Source of the DNA: Paenibacillus lactis | GTDB taxonomy: Bacteria > Bacillota > Bacilli > Paenibacillales > Paenibacillaceae | Length of the DNA stretch: 64,000 bases | Direction: 5' to 3' | Assembly: GCF_017873605.1 (NCBI RefSeq) | Contig: NZ_JAGGKI010000013.1 | Coordinates: 124,001-188,000, forward strand | Part shown: positions 33,971 through 42,006 of the stretch, in pieces | Numbering within the stretch: position 1 is the stretch's first letter | How the letters are laid out: every line of letters begins with the position of its first letter | The notes under the pieces: model-generated | Seen by the model: the letters and a program-made list of their open reading frames with translations, nothing else | What the model was told of the DNA's origin: nothing | Database searches by the model: none | Position numbers and translations under genes: made by a program

Positions 33971-34753
33971 ATGGACTTAGGACTTCAAGGCAAAGTCGCT
34001 CTCGTAACCGGCGGGAGCAAGGGCATCGGGTTGGAAACGGCTGTCACGTTCGCTGCGGAAGGAGCGATGGTTGCCATTTGCGCCCGGAACGAGGAGCAGC
34101 TGGAAGACGCGGCCGCGATCATCAAGGATCGGACAGGAGCGGATGTCCTGATCATCAGCGCCGACGTGACGAAGCCGGCGGACTGTGAGCGGGCGGTAGC
34201 GGAAACCGTCAAGCGCTACGGCCGGCTCGACATCGTCATCAATAATGCTGGAACCGCTGCTGCGAAGCCGTTTGAAGGGATCGATGACGAAGCATGGACA
34301 GCCGATTTGGATCTGAAGCTGTTCGGAGCGATCCGCATCTCACGGGCGGCGGTACCGTATTTGCGCGCGGCGAGCGGCGGCTCTATTATTAATGTCACGA
34401 CATCTTCAGCCAAGACCCCGCCTGCCTCATCGATGCCCAGCAGTGTAAGCCGTGCCGCCGGACAAGCCCTGACTAAGGCCATGAGCCGTGATTTGGCGCA
34501 GGACGGAATTCGGGTCAACACCGTTTGCATCGGCATGATCCGAAGCGACCAGCTGGAGCAGCGCTGGAAGAGGGAAGAACCGGGTCTCACATGGGAGCAA
34601 TACGCCCGGGATCCCCGTCACCACATTCCGCTCGGCCGGATCGGCGACACCGATGAAGCGGCGAAAGTCATCGTGTTCCTAGCTTCCGAAGCAGCTTCTT
34701 ACGTCACAGGAACATCGGTGAATATCGACGGGGGAGCTGGACCGTCGCTATAA
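33971..34753 (+). CDS. SDR-family oxidoreductase lacking the YxxxK motif
   Basis: The 260-residue Rossmann protein has TGGSKGIG, NNAGT and the C-terminal VTGTSVNIDGG. However, where SDRs carry YxxxK this one reads PSSVSRAAGQAL, so the catalytic tyrosine and lysine are replaced. The flanking TSSAKTPPASSMP and VNTVCIGMIRSDQ blocks recall a known SDR subgroup with the same substitution, so it is not a sequencing artefact. It may act on an unusual substrate or be a non-catalytic binder. AAAGGAG is 9 nt before the ATG. Confidence 0.85.
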   Translation: MDLGLQGKVALVTGGSKGIGLETAVTFAAEGAMVAICARNEEQLEDAAAIIKDRTGADVLIISADVTKPADCERAVAETVKRYGRLDIVINNAGTAAAKPFEGIDDEAWTADLDLKLFGAIRISRAAVPYLRAASGGSIINVTTSSAKTPPASSMPSSVSRAAGQALTKAMSRDLAQDGIRVNTVCIGMIRSDQLEQRWKREEPGLTWEQYARDPRHHIPLGRIGDTDEAAKVIVFLASEAASYVTGTSVNIDGGAGPSL

Positions 34754-35293
34754 AAAGCTTGCATGCAGCCTTCAAGACAATAGCAGTTTGCAGTGGACGC
34801 GCTCCCTGCAGGCAACCACAGAACAGCGGGCAATCCGCTGTTTTTTTGTGGTTCGTATCCGAAGAGCTGAGTTGATTGGAAGGGGACTGGCAAATATTTC
34901 AACCTGGCCGGTCGAAAGTGAAGAGCGATGCGAGAGGATGATGTATGTGCCATGGCACCTTCGATAGGCACCTTAAGTGCTGTTTTTATCTTCCGATGTT
35001 TGAAGGATGTCGTAATTTTATAGTCGAACATGTCGCATAGTTGGACTAAAAAAAATCGCAAGATGTGGTACCTTATATTTGGATGTCAGGATTCATGGCG
35101 CTGCCGCTTACAGAGGACCTGAGGCCGGCCCGTCTCTCATGATCGGCTCAGGCCGACTTGCCGATGGCGGATAACCCTAGCGGTTCAATGTGGCAGAATT
35201 ACATAGAAGAACGATACCTGACCCGTCTGCACCTGATGCGTGCGCATTGGATTCATACCGATTACATTTTATGCAAAGAGATGGTGATGATTG
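34754..35293. other. 540-bp intergenic region
   Basis: It holds the SDR terminator (34822-34847) and then ~440 bp without a supported gene. A GC-rich imperfect inverted repeat (GAGGCCGGCC ... CGGCTCAGGCC, about 35117-35155) may be a hairpin. The 120-codon minus-strand frame crosses the terminator and has no ribosome site. Confidence 0.4.
34822..34847 (+). terminator. Rho-independent terminator after the SDR gene
   Basis: ACAGCGG / CCGCTGT stem with a 5-nt loop and seven T. Confidence 0.8.
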
Positions 35294-36376
35294 ATGAGTA
35301 AAGTATATCGTATCGGCATTATCGGCTGCGGCGGCATTGCAAACGGAAAGCATCTGCCGAGCCTTAGCAAATTGAAGAACGTGGAGCTCGTTGCGTTCTG
35401 CGATATCGTGAAGGAGCGCGCGGAGGAAGCTGCCAAGACGTACGGAACCGCGGATGCCAGCGTGGTTACCGATTATACCGAGCTTCTGAAAGACGAGACC
35501 ATCGATATTGTCCATGTTCTGACTCCGAACGATTCCCATGCCGACATTTCGATTGCTGCGTTAGAAGCGGGCAAGCATGTCATGTGCGAGAAACCGATGG
35601 CCAAGACGGCGGCGGATGCCAAGCGAATGCTGGAAACAGCAAAGCGCACAGGCAAGAAGCTGACGATCGGTTATAATAACCGGTTCCGTGAAGACAGCTT
35701 GTATTTGAAGCAAATGTGCGAAGCCGGCGAGCTCGGCCACATCTACTATGCAAAGGCACATGCGGTGCGCAGAAGAGCCGTGCCGACTTGGGGCGTGTTC
35801 TTGGACGAGGAGAAGCAAGGCGGGGGTCCGTTGATCGATATCGGTACGCACGCGCTTGACCTGACGCTGTGGATGATGGATAACTACAAGCCGAAGGTTG
35901 TGCTTGGCACTACGTATCATGAGTTGTCCAGTAAGGAAAATGCGGCAAATGCATGGGGGCCATGGGATCCTAAGAAATTTACGGTTGAAGATTCGGCCTT
36001 CGGCATGATCGTCATGGAGAACGGTGCGACCATCATTTTGGAATCGAGCTGGGCGCTCAATACGCTCGAGGTCGATGAAGCGAAGTGCAGCTTAAGCGGC
36101 ACCGAAGGCGGCGCAGACATGAAGAACGGGCTTCGGATCAACGGGGAACAATTCAGCCGGTTATACACGAAGGAAATCGAGCTGAGCTCCGGTGGCGTCG
36201 CTTTCTATGAAGGACGCAAGGAATCGGCGCCTGATATTGAGATGAGAAAATGGATTGAAGCAATCGAAGAGGATAAGGATCCTGTCGTGACGCCGGAGCA
36301 AGCGTATGTGGTATCCCGCATTCTTGAAGCGCTGTACGAATCCGCACGCCTTGGTCAGGCGGTATACTTGGATTAA
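35294..36376 (+). CDS. Gfo/Idh/MocA-family oxidoreductase
   Basis: The NAD(P)-binding N-domain starts YRIGIIGCGGIANGKHLPSL, the EKPMAK motif (catalytic lysine) is near residue 100, and GGGPLIDIGTHALDLTLWMM carries the sugar-site His. The 360-residue length is typical. Members oxidise or reduce sugars, inositols or related polyols; the exact substrate is not evident. The start has only a weak GGTGATG site. It is monocistronic with a perfect terminator. Confidence 0.88.
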   Translation: MSKVYRIGIIGCGGIANGKHLPSLSKLKNVELVAFCDIVKERAEEAAKTYGTADASVVTDYTELLKDETIDIVHVLTPNDSHADISIAALEAGKHVMCEKPMAKTAADAKRMLETAKRTGKKLTIGYNNRFREDSLYLKQMCEAGELGHIYYAKAHAVRRRAVPTWGVFLDEEKQGGGPLIDIGTHALDLTLWMMDNYKPKVVLGTTYHELSSKENAANAWGPWDPKKFTVEDSAFGMIVMENGATIILESSWALNTLEVDEAKCSLSGTEGGADMKNGLRINGEQFSRLYTKEIELSSGGVAFYEGRKESAPDIEMRKWIEAIEEDKDPVVTPEQAYVVSRILEALYESARLGQAVYLD

Positions 36377-36406
36377 ATTTGCATTTTCATATCCATAAAA
36401 TCTGAG

Positions 36407-36436
36407 GAAAGCTCTGAATAATCAGAGCTTTCTTTG
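36407..36436 (+). terminator. Rho-independent terminator
   Basis: GAAAGCTCTGA / TCAGAGCTTTC is an 11-bp perfect stem with a 4-nt loop. Confidence 0.8.
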
Positions 36437-36525
36437 CATTTATAGCAATCGGGAAGAATTTATGAGTGAGCGATTGAATTAATATTGTGCTTAGATGATG
36501 GATATATGGAAAGCGAGGTAACCGC

Positions 36526-36915
36526 GTGATTTTTGAAATAACGATACAGGTTCGCGTTGCGAATTATCCGGAGGGGCTGGAATGGTACCGAACGTTGATG
36601 AACCGGGAGCCCGATTTTATTCCCCATGAAGGATTTGCAGAATGGGAGCTGATTCCCGGGTGCTGGCTTCAGGTAGCGGAAGGCGAACCGGCTCCGGGGA
36701 GCGGTCCGATCCGTTTAGGTGTACAACATATCGAACGGGAGCGCCAACGTCTTGCCCAGCATTTAAAGACGGAGAGCTTCACCATCCACACTCGGGATGA
36801 AGTTCCTGTTAAATGGGGAACGTTTACCGATCCATGGGGGAATCGAATCGGCTTATTTGAATATATGAACAAAGATGAAGAGAGAGAACGGATCCGAATG
36901 ATCGCCAGTAAATGA
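36526..36915 (+). CDS. VOC/glyoxalase-fold protein
   Basis: This 129-residue protein has the two-module VOC pattern: YPEGLEWYRTLMNREPDFIPHEGFAEWEL in the first half and WGTFTDPWGNRIGLFEY in the second. Some family metal positions (Glu in the last strand) are kept. The start is GTG with GAGGTAA upstream. Function cannot be narrowed between isomerase, dioxygenase and resistance-binding types. Confidence 0.8.
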   Translation: MIFEITIQVRVANYPEGLEWYRTLMNREPDFIPHEGFAEWELIPGCWLQVAEGEPAPGSGPIRLGVQHIERERQRLAQHLKTESFTIHTRDEVPVKWGTFTDPWGNRIGLFEYMNKDEERERIRMIASK

Positions 36916-37040
36916 AATCGTGAAGGTTTCCCGCTGGCCCCGTCCATGAGCTGCAGAATATCGGAACGCCGATACTGGCGAATGAGAACCACCTGTTTGG
37001 CAATAATATACTTAATAGCCTAGGCAGGAGGGACGGCGGG

Positions 37041-37565
37041 ATGATCTTCATATACCACGATTACGGCGGGACCCATACGACGTCGCTGGCGGCCGCTTAC
37101 CATTTGAATAAGCTGCCGACGCACCGGAAGCTTACAAAGGAAGAAATATTGGCCGTTGATTATTTCAATCAGCTCACGGCTTCAGATATGGGCAAGCTTA
37201 TCTTTCGTGGACTGGATGAGGACGGAAATCCGGTATACACGGTTGGAAAGGGAAATTCCAAAGCCGTCCTCCCGGCAATGGTTCATATGGCTTCCATGCT
37301 TCAGGATAAATTCAAGAACGATGAACCGATCATTTTCTCCAATACGTCGCCTACCGTGCCGATGATGATGAGCATTGGAGGATTTCTGTCCCGGGGACTG
37401 AAATTGGATGTGATTGGCGTTCCGTTTCTGGTTAATGGGGCTCAGCAATGCTGCAGGACGATTTATGAGCTCGTGCTTCACACGAAGGAGACGGCGGCGG
37501 CCAGGGCAGCCACGGATTCGGTGATCATTCTCGACAACCAACATTTTAAACGTAGAAGACAGTAA
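37041..37565 (+). CDS. DUF3189 family protein
   Basis: It begins MIFIYHDYGGTHTTSLAAAYHLNKLP, the hallmark of DUF3189. The central segment includes YTVGKGNSKAVLPAM and the C-terminal region CCRTIYELV. The YGGTH stretch looks like a phosphate- or nucleotide-binding turn. The family is widespread in sporulating Firmicutes and has no known function. AGGAGG is present 10 nt before the ATG. Confidence 0.8.
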   Translation: MIFIYHDYGGTHTTSLAAAYHLNKLPTHRKLTKEEILAVDYFNQLTASDMGKLIFRGLDEDGNPVYTVGKGNSKAVLPAMVHMASMLQDKFKNDEPIIFSNTSPTVPMMMSIGGFLSRGLKLDVIGVPFLVNGAQQCCRTIYELVLHTKETAAARAATDSVIILDNQHFKRRRQ

Positions 37566-37711
37566 CAAAGACCTTGATCCGTCAGGGTCTTTTTTTGATG
37601 CCTTTCAAGTGAGAGGGTTAACCGATTTGTCCGATGAAATAGACCGATTCATCAATTTTGTCCATCACGTAACTAGGGGATACACCCTCGAATATAATCC
37701 AAAAAGGAGGC

Positions 37712-38701
37712 ATGTCGAACGTAAAGGATAAAGGGGGAGTCAGACTGCCAAAAGATCTTCTGCTGTACGATGTAGACTGGTGGATTCTGGGAAAAACAGC
37801 CCGGGTTCTGCAGCGTTATCATCCGAATCTCGAGCTGATGTCGTTTGCTGAAGCAGAAAAGCTCGTTGAATCCGTCGGCGCCCAAGAAATCAATCAGCGT
37901 TATTGCGTTATCAGCTCGATGTGCTTAGGAATTGCCGCCTGGGCGATCTTCAAGCATATCCGAGTCGATTCTTCCGCTGCCGTTTCTTATTATTATTTCA
38001 CTCGAAATTATGAAGCCTTTCGGGAATGGATGGATCCGATCATTCCGGACCCTGAATTCCTTCGGTTGGTGCTTTCCCGCATTCCCGTCATCGGTGCCAT
38101 GAACCGCAGGCTGACGGCTGCTCTTCAGGATTTGGTTCCTCAAGCACGTATCGATTTTATCGGACATTTTGTCAACACGTTGCATTTTACCCCCGCGGAA
38201 TCCGTCCGTGGTCCAGATCAACCGTTTGTGATCGGGTGGGCCGGCGACAAGGGGAAGAAGTCGAAAAACTATCATTCGCTCGTTGAACCGATTAAGCAGT
38301 ATTTTGACCGTCATCCGGGAATCCAGCTCGTGGAAACAAGCGGAGCGTATGCCTATGAAGATATGCCGCGCTTTTACCGCTCCATTGATCTTCTTCTGAT
38401 CACCTCATCGAGTGAAGGCGGCGGGGCGCCGGCGCTGGAGGCTTTTGCCTGCGGCACGCCAGTTCTGTCTACGGACGTCGGATACATTATGGAAGCCGCC
38501 GGCTCTGATTTATATCCTCTCATTCTAAAAACCGATCATCCGCTTGATTTCATCCACGCCATTGAGCACTGGATGCATCATAGGGAAGAGCTGAACTTGA
38601 TCGGTCAACAGTGCCGGAACAACGTAGAGTTGAACTGGAACATCGAATCAGGGGCAAGGCGCTGGTTATCCCATCTGTTTAACCGAACGGAGGTGAAGTG
38701 A
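37712..38701 (+). CDS. Glycosyltransferase (GT4-like)
   Basis: The C-terminal half has the GT-B signature: IGWAGDKGKKSKNYHSL, then SIDLLLITSSSEGGGAPALEAFACGTPVLSTDVGY (ExxxxxxE-type donor site). The N-terminal half is divergent. The AGGAGG site is only 1-2 nt from the ATG, unusually close, and no upstream start is open, so translation may be inefficient or begin slightly downstream. It is the first gene of a five-gene plus-strand run (to 41899) with tight or overlapping junctions. Confidence 0.82.
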   Translation: MSNVKDKGGVRLPKDLLLYDVDWWILGKTARVLQRYHPNLELMSFAEAEKLVESVGAQEINQRYCVISSMCLGIAAWAIFKHIRVDSSAAVSYYYFTRNYEAFREWMDPIIPDPEFLRLVLSRIPVIGAMNRRLTAALQDLVPQARIDFIGHFVNTLHFTPAESVRGPDQPFVIGWAGDKGKKSKNYHSLVEPIKQYFDRHPGIQLVETSGAYAYEDMPRFYRSIDLLLITSSSEGGGAPALEAFACGTPVLSTDVGYIMEAAGSDLYPLILKTDHPLDFIHAIEHWMHHREELNLIGQQCRNNVELNWNIESGARRWLSHLFNRTEVK

Positions 38702-39273
38702 TGGGAACTTCGAATTGGCAAAATATTTCGTATTGCGTGGAGCTTATCCGCAGGGTGGCGCCGTCTAGCGTGCTTGATGTCGGCGTGGGCTTTGGGCGCT
38801 GGGGCATGATATGCCGCGAGTTTCTCGATGTATGGCAGGGAAGGGTGTTCCGGGAGCAATGGACGACAACCATCGAAGGGATTGAGGTGTTCGAGCGAAG
38901 CATCGACGATTATCACGATTTCTTCTATAACCGGATTTACCGTACGGAAGCCTACGACTTTTTAGTGACTCAGAAGGAGCAGAGAAAGTACGATTTGATT
39001 ATTCTAGGCGATGTTCTTGAGCATTTTACGAAACGGCGGGGCGATGAGCTTCTGCGATCTTGTCTGGAGATCAGCCGTTATGTCCTGCTTAATATTCCGA
39101 TCGGGCAGGATTGGCCGCAGGGAAGCGAGTATGGCAATGAATATGAAACCCACCGCAGCGATTGTAATGAAGCGGACTTTCAAAAATATCCTGTCGTGGA
39201 AAAAAAGATGTTCAAGGATTACATTGGCCGCGACTTTGCAACGATGCTGCTGCAAGGAAGTCTGCTGCACTGA
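38701..39273 (+). CDS. SAM-dependent methyltransferase
   Basis: Motif I is VLDVGVGFGRWG near residue 25, followed by IEGIEVF and YDLIILGDVLEHF (post-I and motif II). The 190-residue length indicates a minimal class I methyltransferase domain. Its ATG overlaps the last base of the glycosyltransferase stop (TGATG), so the pair is coupled. It probably methylates a sugar of the glycan being built. Confidence 0.82.
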   Translation: MGTSNWQNISYCVELIRRVAPSSVLDVGVGFGRWGMICREFLDVWQGRVFREQWTTTIEGIEVFERSIDDYHDFFYNRIYRTEAYDFLVTQKEQRKYDLIILGDVLEHFTKRRGDELLRSCLEISRYVLLNIPIGQDWPQGSEYGNEYETHRSDCNEADFQKYPVVEKKMFKDYIGRDFATMLLQGSLLH

Positions 39274-39312
39274 GCCTAAACCGAGACGAATGGGTGAGAG
39301 GAGCAACTTGGA

Positions 39313-40419
39313 ATGGCTGATCAAACCAGCATGAACCCGCATAAGGTGGTATGCTCCGTGCCGATTGAGCTAGTATTTACGGATACCGATGTGAAATCAT
39401 CACGTACGGAGCATAGGATTGATCATATTACGGATGCATGGTTCGAGCATCATTTGCTGCATAGCGATATATCCATTATGCGCTTTACGCCTCATCGGGA
39501 CCTATATTCGTATTTCATGGGGCATCAAAGTTCTCCCGAAGCCTATCTGGAATGGCACGATAAGATCTACACGACCCGAGGGCTGAAAGCTCCGGACAGG
39601 GAGGCGGTGCTCCGTCAGAAGCAGATGGAGTTCATGAATATGAGGAATGAACTCCTCAGAAATAGCAGCTTTTTCATGGATCATCCCATACAAGCGCGAT
39701 ATAATCCTGCGGGATATTTCAATATCAAGGACGGTCATCACCGAGCCGCCTTCCTGTACGTCTTCGGCTTTCGCCGGGTATATTTGGAAATGAGCTCATC
39801 AGACTATGCACAGTGGCTCAATGAGGATCAGGCCGGAGCGGTCCGCGCTACGATCCAAGACCAGCAGCGACAGCTAATCTATACGCCGATCCTGCATCCG
39901 GAGTTTTATTATTGGAGCAGTGAGAGAGACCGTGTATACCCGACCAGACTCGATTATATGATGCGTTATTTGGGAGTGTCTCCTTTGCGCGGAACCCGCG
40001 TTGTCGATATCGGCTGTAATATCGGGTATCATGCACGCTGCTTTACCCGCGAGGGGGCTTCCGTGACAGGTATTGAACATGATGCCGATCATTGCCGGAT
40101 GTTGAAGGCGTTGAACGATTTGGAGCATACGCATTTTCAATGGATTCCGAAGCCTTTCGAAGGTGCCAGCATTGGGAGCTATGATATCGGAATTATGCTG
40201 ACCGTTTTCTATCATGTCATGAAGAATGAAGAGGTATGCCGAGCGTTTCTTGATAAATTGGATCAATCCGTCGAGCAGCTGCTCTTCTGGGAATCCGGAG
40301 ACGATCCTCGTAAGGAGAAGAGGCTGATCCTGGAGAATACCGGCTTCACACGATATGAGAAGCTCGCCGACACGTTCGGAACCGGCAAGCTGCGGGAGCT
40401 CGGCGTGTTTCAGAAATGA
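39313..40419 (+). CDS. ParB-like N-domain plus SAM methyltransferase
   Basis: Residues ~130-165 contain FNIKDGHHRAAFLYVFGFRRVYLEM, which matches the core of ParB/Srx-like domains (DGHHR). A class I methyltransferase domain begins near residue 228 (GTRVVDIGCNIGYHARCF, with GIEHDADH after it). This pairing is also seen in glycan-modification loci, where the ParB-like part may bind nucleotide or phosphate. It lies in the same run as the glycosyltransferases, 39 bp after the previous gene. Confidence 0.78.
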   Translation: MADQTSMNPHKVVCSVPIELVFTDTDVKSSRTEHRIDHITDAWFEHHLLHSDISIMRFTPHRDLYSYFMGHQSSPEAYLEWHDKIYTTRGLKAPDREAVLRQKQMEFMNMRNELLRNSSFFMDHPIQARYNPAGYFNIKDGHHRAAFLYVFGFRRVYLEMSSSDYAQWLNEDQAGAVRATIQDQQRQLIYTPILHPEFYYWSSERDRVYPTRLDYMMRYLGVSPLRGTRVVDIGCNIGYHARCFTREGASVTGIEHDADHCRMLKALNDLEHTHFQWIPKPFEGASIGSYDIGIMLTVFYHVMKNEEVCRAFLDKLDQSVEQLLFWESGDDPRKEKRLILENTGFTRYEKLADTFGTGKLRELGVFQK

Positions 40420-40449
40420 TTACCTAACTGAGGCGAAGGGGTGAGCACG

Positions 40450-41184
40450 ATGTTCGAAGGCATTTCTGTGCTGATACCGTATCAGCCGGATGGAGGTCCT
40501 CGGGACGAAGCTTTTCGCTACGTAAAGGAGTTCTACAGGCGTCTGCTGCCAGGGGCCGAAGTATGTGTCGGAGACCTGATGGAGCACGAGCGGTTCAGCC
40601 GCTCCAAAGCGATCAACAAGGCTGCGGCGTTGGCGAATGGCGACCGGTTCATTATTGCGGACGGGGACTTGATCTATGATCCGGAAATGATGAAAGAGGC
40701 TGTGCGCGGGCTGGAGGATCATGAATGGATCATTCCGTTTACCAGCATTACTCGACTGACCCTGAATAACTCCCAAAGCATTCTGCGTGCGGAGATCGGT
40801 TGGCCGCTTCAGATAGAGCTTGAAACGCTTCCGCACGATGCCCGTTTGTTTGTCGGGGGCTTAAACCTTGTTACCCGGAACGCCTTCGAGGCTGTCGGGG
40901 GGTATGATGAGCGGTTTGTGGGATGGGGCGGGGAGGATGAGGCTTTTGCCTATTCCCTGGATACGATTATCGGAAAGCATATTCGGCTGGAAGGGAATCT
41001 GCTGCATTTCTGGCACCCGTTTGTGGGACCTGAGGGAAATCCGAATTATGAGTCCAATTATGCGCTCTATCATCGGTACAAGGCCGCACTTGGCAAACCG
41101 GAAGAAATGACACGGCTAATTCAGGAAAAAAGGAAGGAGTCTGACAGGGATGCGATTGTCATTGATCGTCCCGGTACTGAATGA
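40450..41184 (+). CDS. Glycosyltransferase (GT2/GT7-like)
   Basis: It begins MFEGISVLIPYQPDGGPRDEAFRY. The DxD-type site is FIIADGDLIYDP and the galactosyltransferase C-terminal block is GGYDERFVGWGGEDEAFAYSL. The length of 244 residues fits a single GT-A domain. A GTG start 9 bp upstream is an alternative. The gene overlaps the next glycosyltransferase by 35 bp. Confidence 0.85.
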   Translation: MFEGISVLIPYQPDGGPRDEAFRYVKEFYRRLLPGAEVCVGDLMEHERFSRSKAINKAAALANGDRFIIADGDLIYDPEMMKEAVRGLEDHEWIIPFTSITRLTLNNSQSILRAEIGWPLQIELETLPHDARLFVGGLNLVTRNAFEAVGGYDERFVGWGGEDEAFAYSLDTIIGKHIRLEGNLLHFWHPFVGPEGNPNYESNYALYHRYKAALGKPEEMTRLIQEKRKESDRDAIVIDRPGTE

Positions 41185-41899
41185 AGAGACGTTCATACCG
41201 CTTTATTTGGAAAGCGCTGCAGCTTACGCGGATGAAATCATTATGGTGGATGGCGGCAGCACGGACCGTTCAGTGCCGCTGATCGAGGAATACAAGCGCC
41301 ATCTTCCCATTCGCTTGTATCATATGCACCAAACCGGTCTGCCCTATACGGAGGACTGGAATGAATCGAAGGTCCGCAACTTTTTGATCGAACAGGCGAC
41401 CGGTGACTGGATCATGAATTTGGATATCGATGAAATGGTCGACGACCGTTTCATCGAAGTTCTGCCTGAGCTGATGCGTCGAACCGATGCGGATATTTTT
41501 CAGTTTCCATTCGTCAACTTCTGGGGCGATCCCTGGACACTCCGTGTGAACAGTCCGGGGGATGAGCGGTGGTCCAACGATATTACCCGAATGTGGCGAG
41601 CGAAGATCGGCATAAAGTATCGCGAGGAGAGGCATCACTGCACGCTTGAAGCAAGCGGGGGCCAGAGCATATGGAGCGTGCCGCGCAGCCGGATCGATGT
41701 GAATATTTATCACTACCATTACGCTCTCGGCAAAAAAATCAAGTTCAACGATAATCGGCGCGGAGATGTCAACCTTCTGACCAACGAGGGGGAACCGGAC
41801 TGGAATTTTGCGCATGACGAATACAGCATCGCAACGTTGCCGTTCACGGGCACTCATCCGGAGGTTATACAGCGGTATCTTCATGCTGATGCACAATAA
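41150..41899 (+). CDS. Family 2 glycosyltransferase
   Basis: A classic GT2 start (MRLSLIVPVLNEETFIPLYL), DEIIMVDGGSTDRS for the nucleotide-sugar site, and DxD in WIMNLDIDEMVDD. The C-terminal region contains RMWRAKIGIKYREERHH. It overlaps the previous gene by 35 bp and ends the plus-strand run before a strong bidirectional terminator. Confidence 0.87.
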   Translation: MRLSLIVPVLNEETFIPLYLESAAAYADEIIMVDGGSTDRSVPLIEEYKRHLPIRLYHMHQTGLPYTEDWNESKVRNFLIEQATGDWIMNLDIDEMVDDRFIEVLPELMRRTDADIFQFPFVNFWGDPWTLRVNSPGDERWSNDITRMWRAKIGIKYREERHHCTLEASGGQSIWSVPRSRIDVNIYHYHYALGKKIKFNDNRRGDVNLLTNEGEPDWNFAHDEYSIATLPFTGTHPEVIQRYLHADAQ

Positions 41900-41931
41900 A
41901 GAACGGAATGTCATATTAACGTAATACGAAT

Positions 41932-41986
41932 AAGCCTTCGCATCCCGGAACCGCTGCAATCCGGTCCGGGATGACGAAGGCTTTAT
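41932..41986. terminator. Bidirectional terminator between convergent glycosyltransferase genes
   Basis: AAGCCTTCG-CATCCCGGA pairs with TCCGGGATG-a-CGAAGGCTT, about 18 bp with small bulges. A-rich and T-rich flanks lie on the two sides. Confidence 0.85.
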
Positions 41987-42006
41987 TATGCTTGGTGGAC
42001 TTGAAG

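Noticed and set aside
34699..35061. 120-codon minus-strand frame
   Set aside because: It runs through the SDR terminator and into the SDR gene, has no ribosome site and low-complexity composition.
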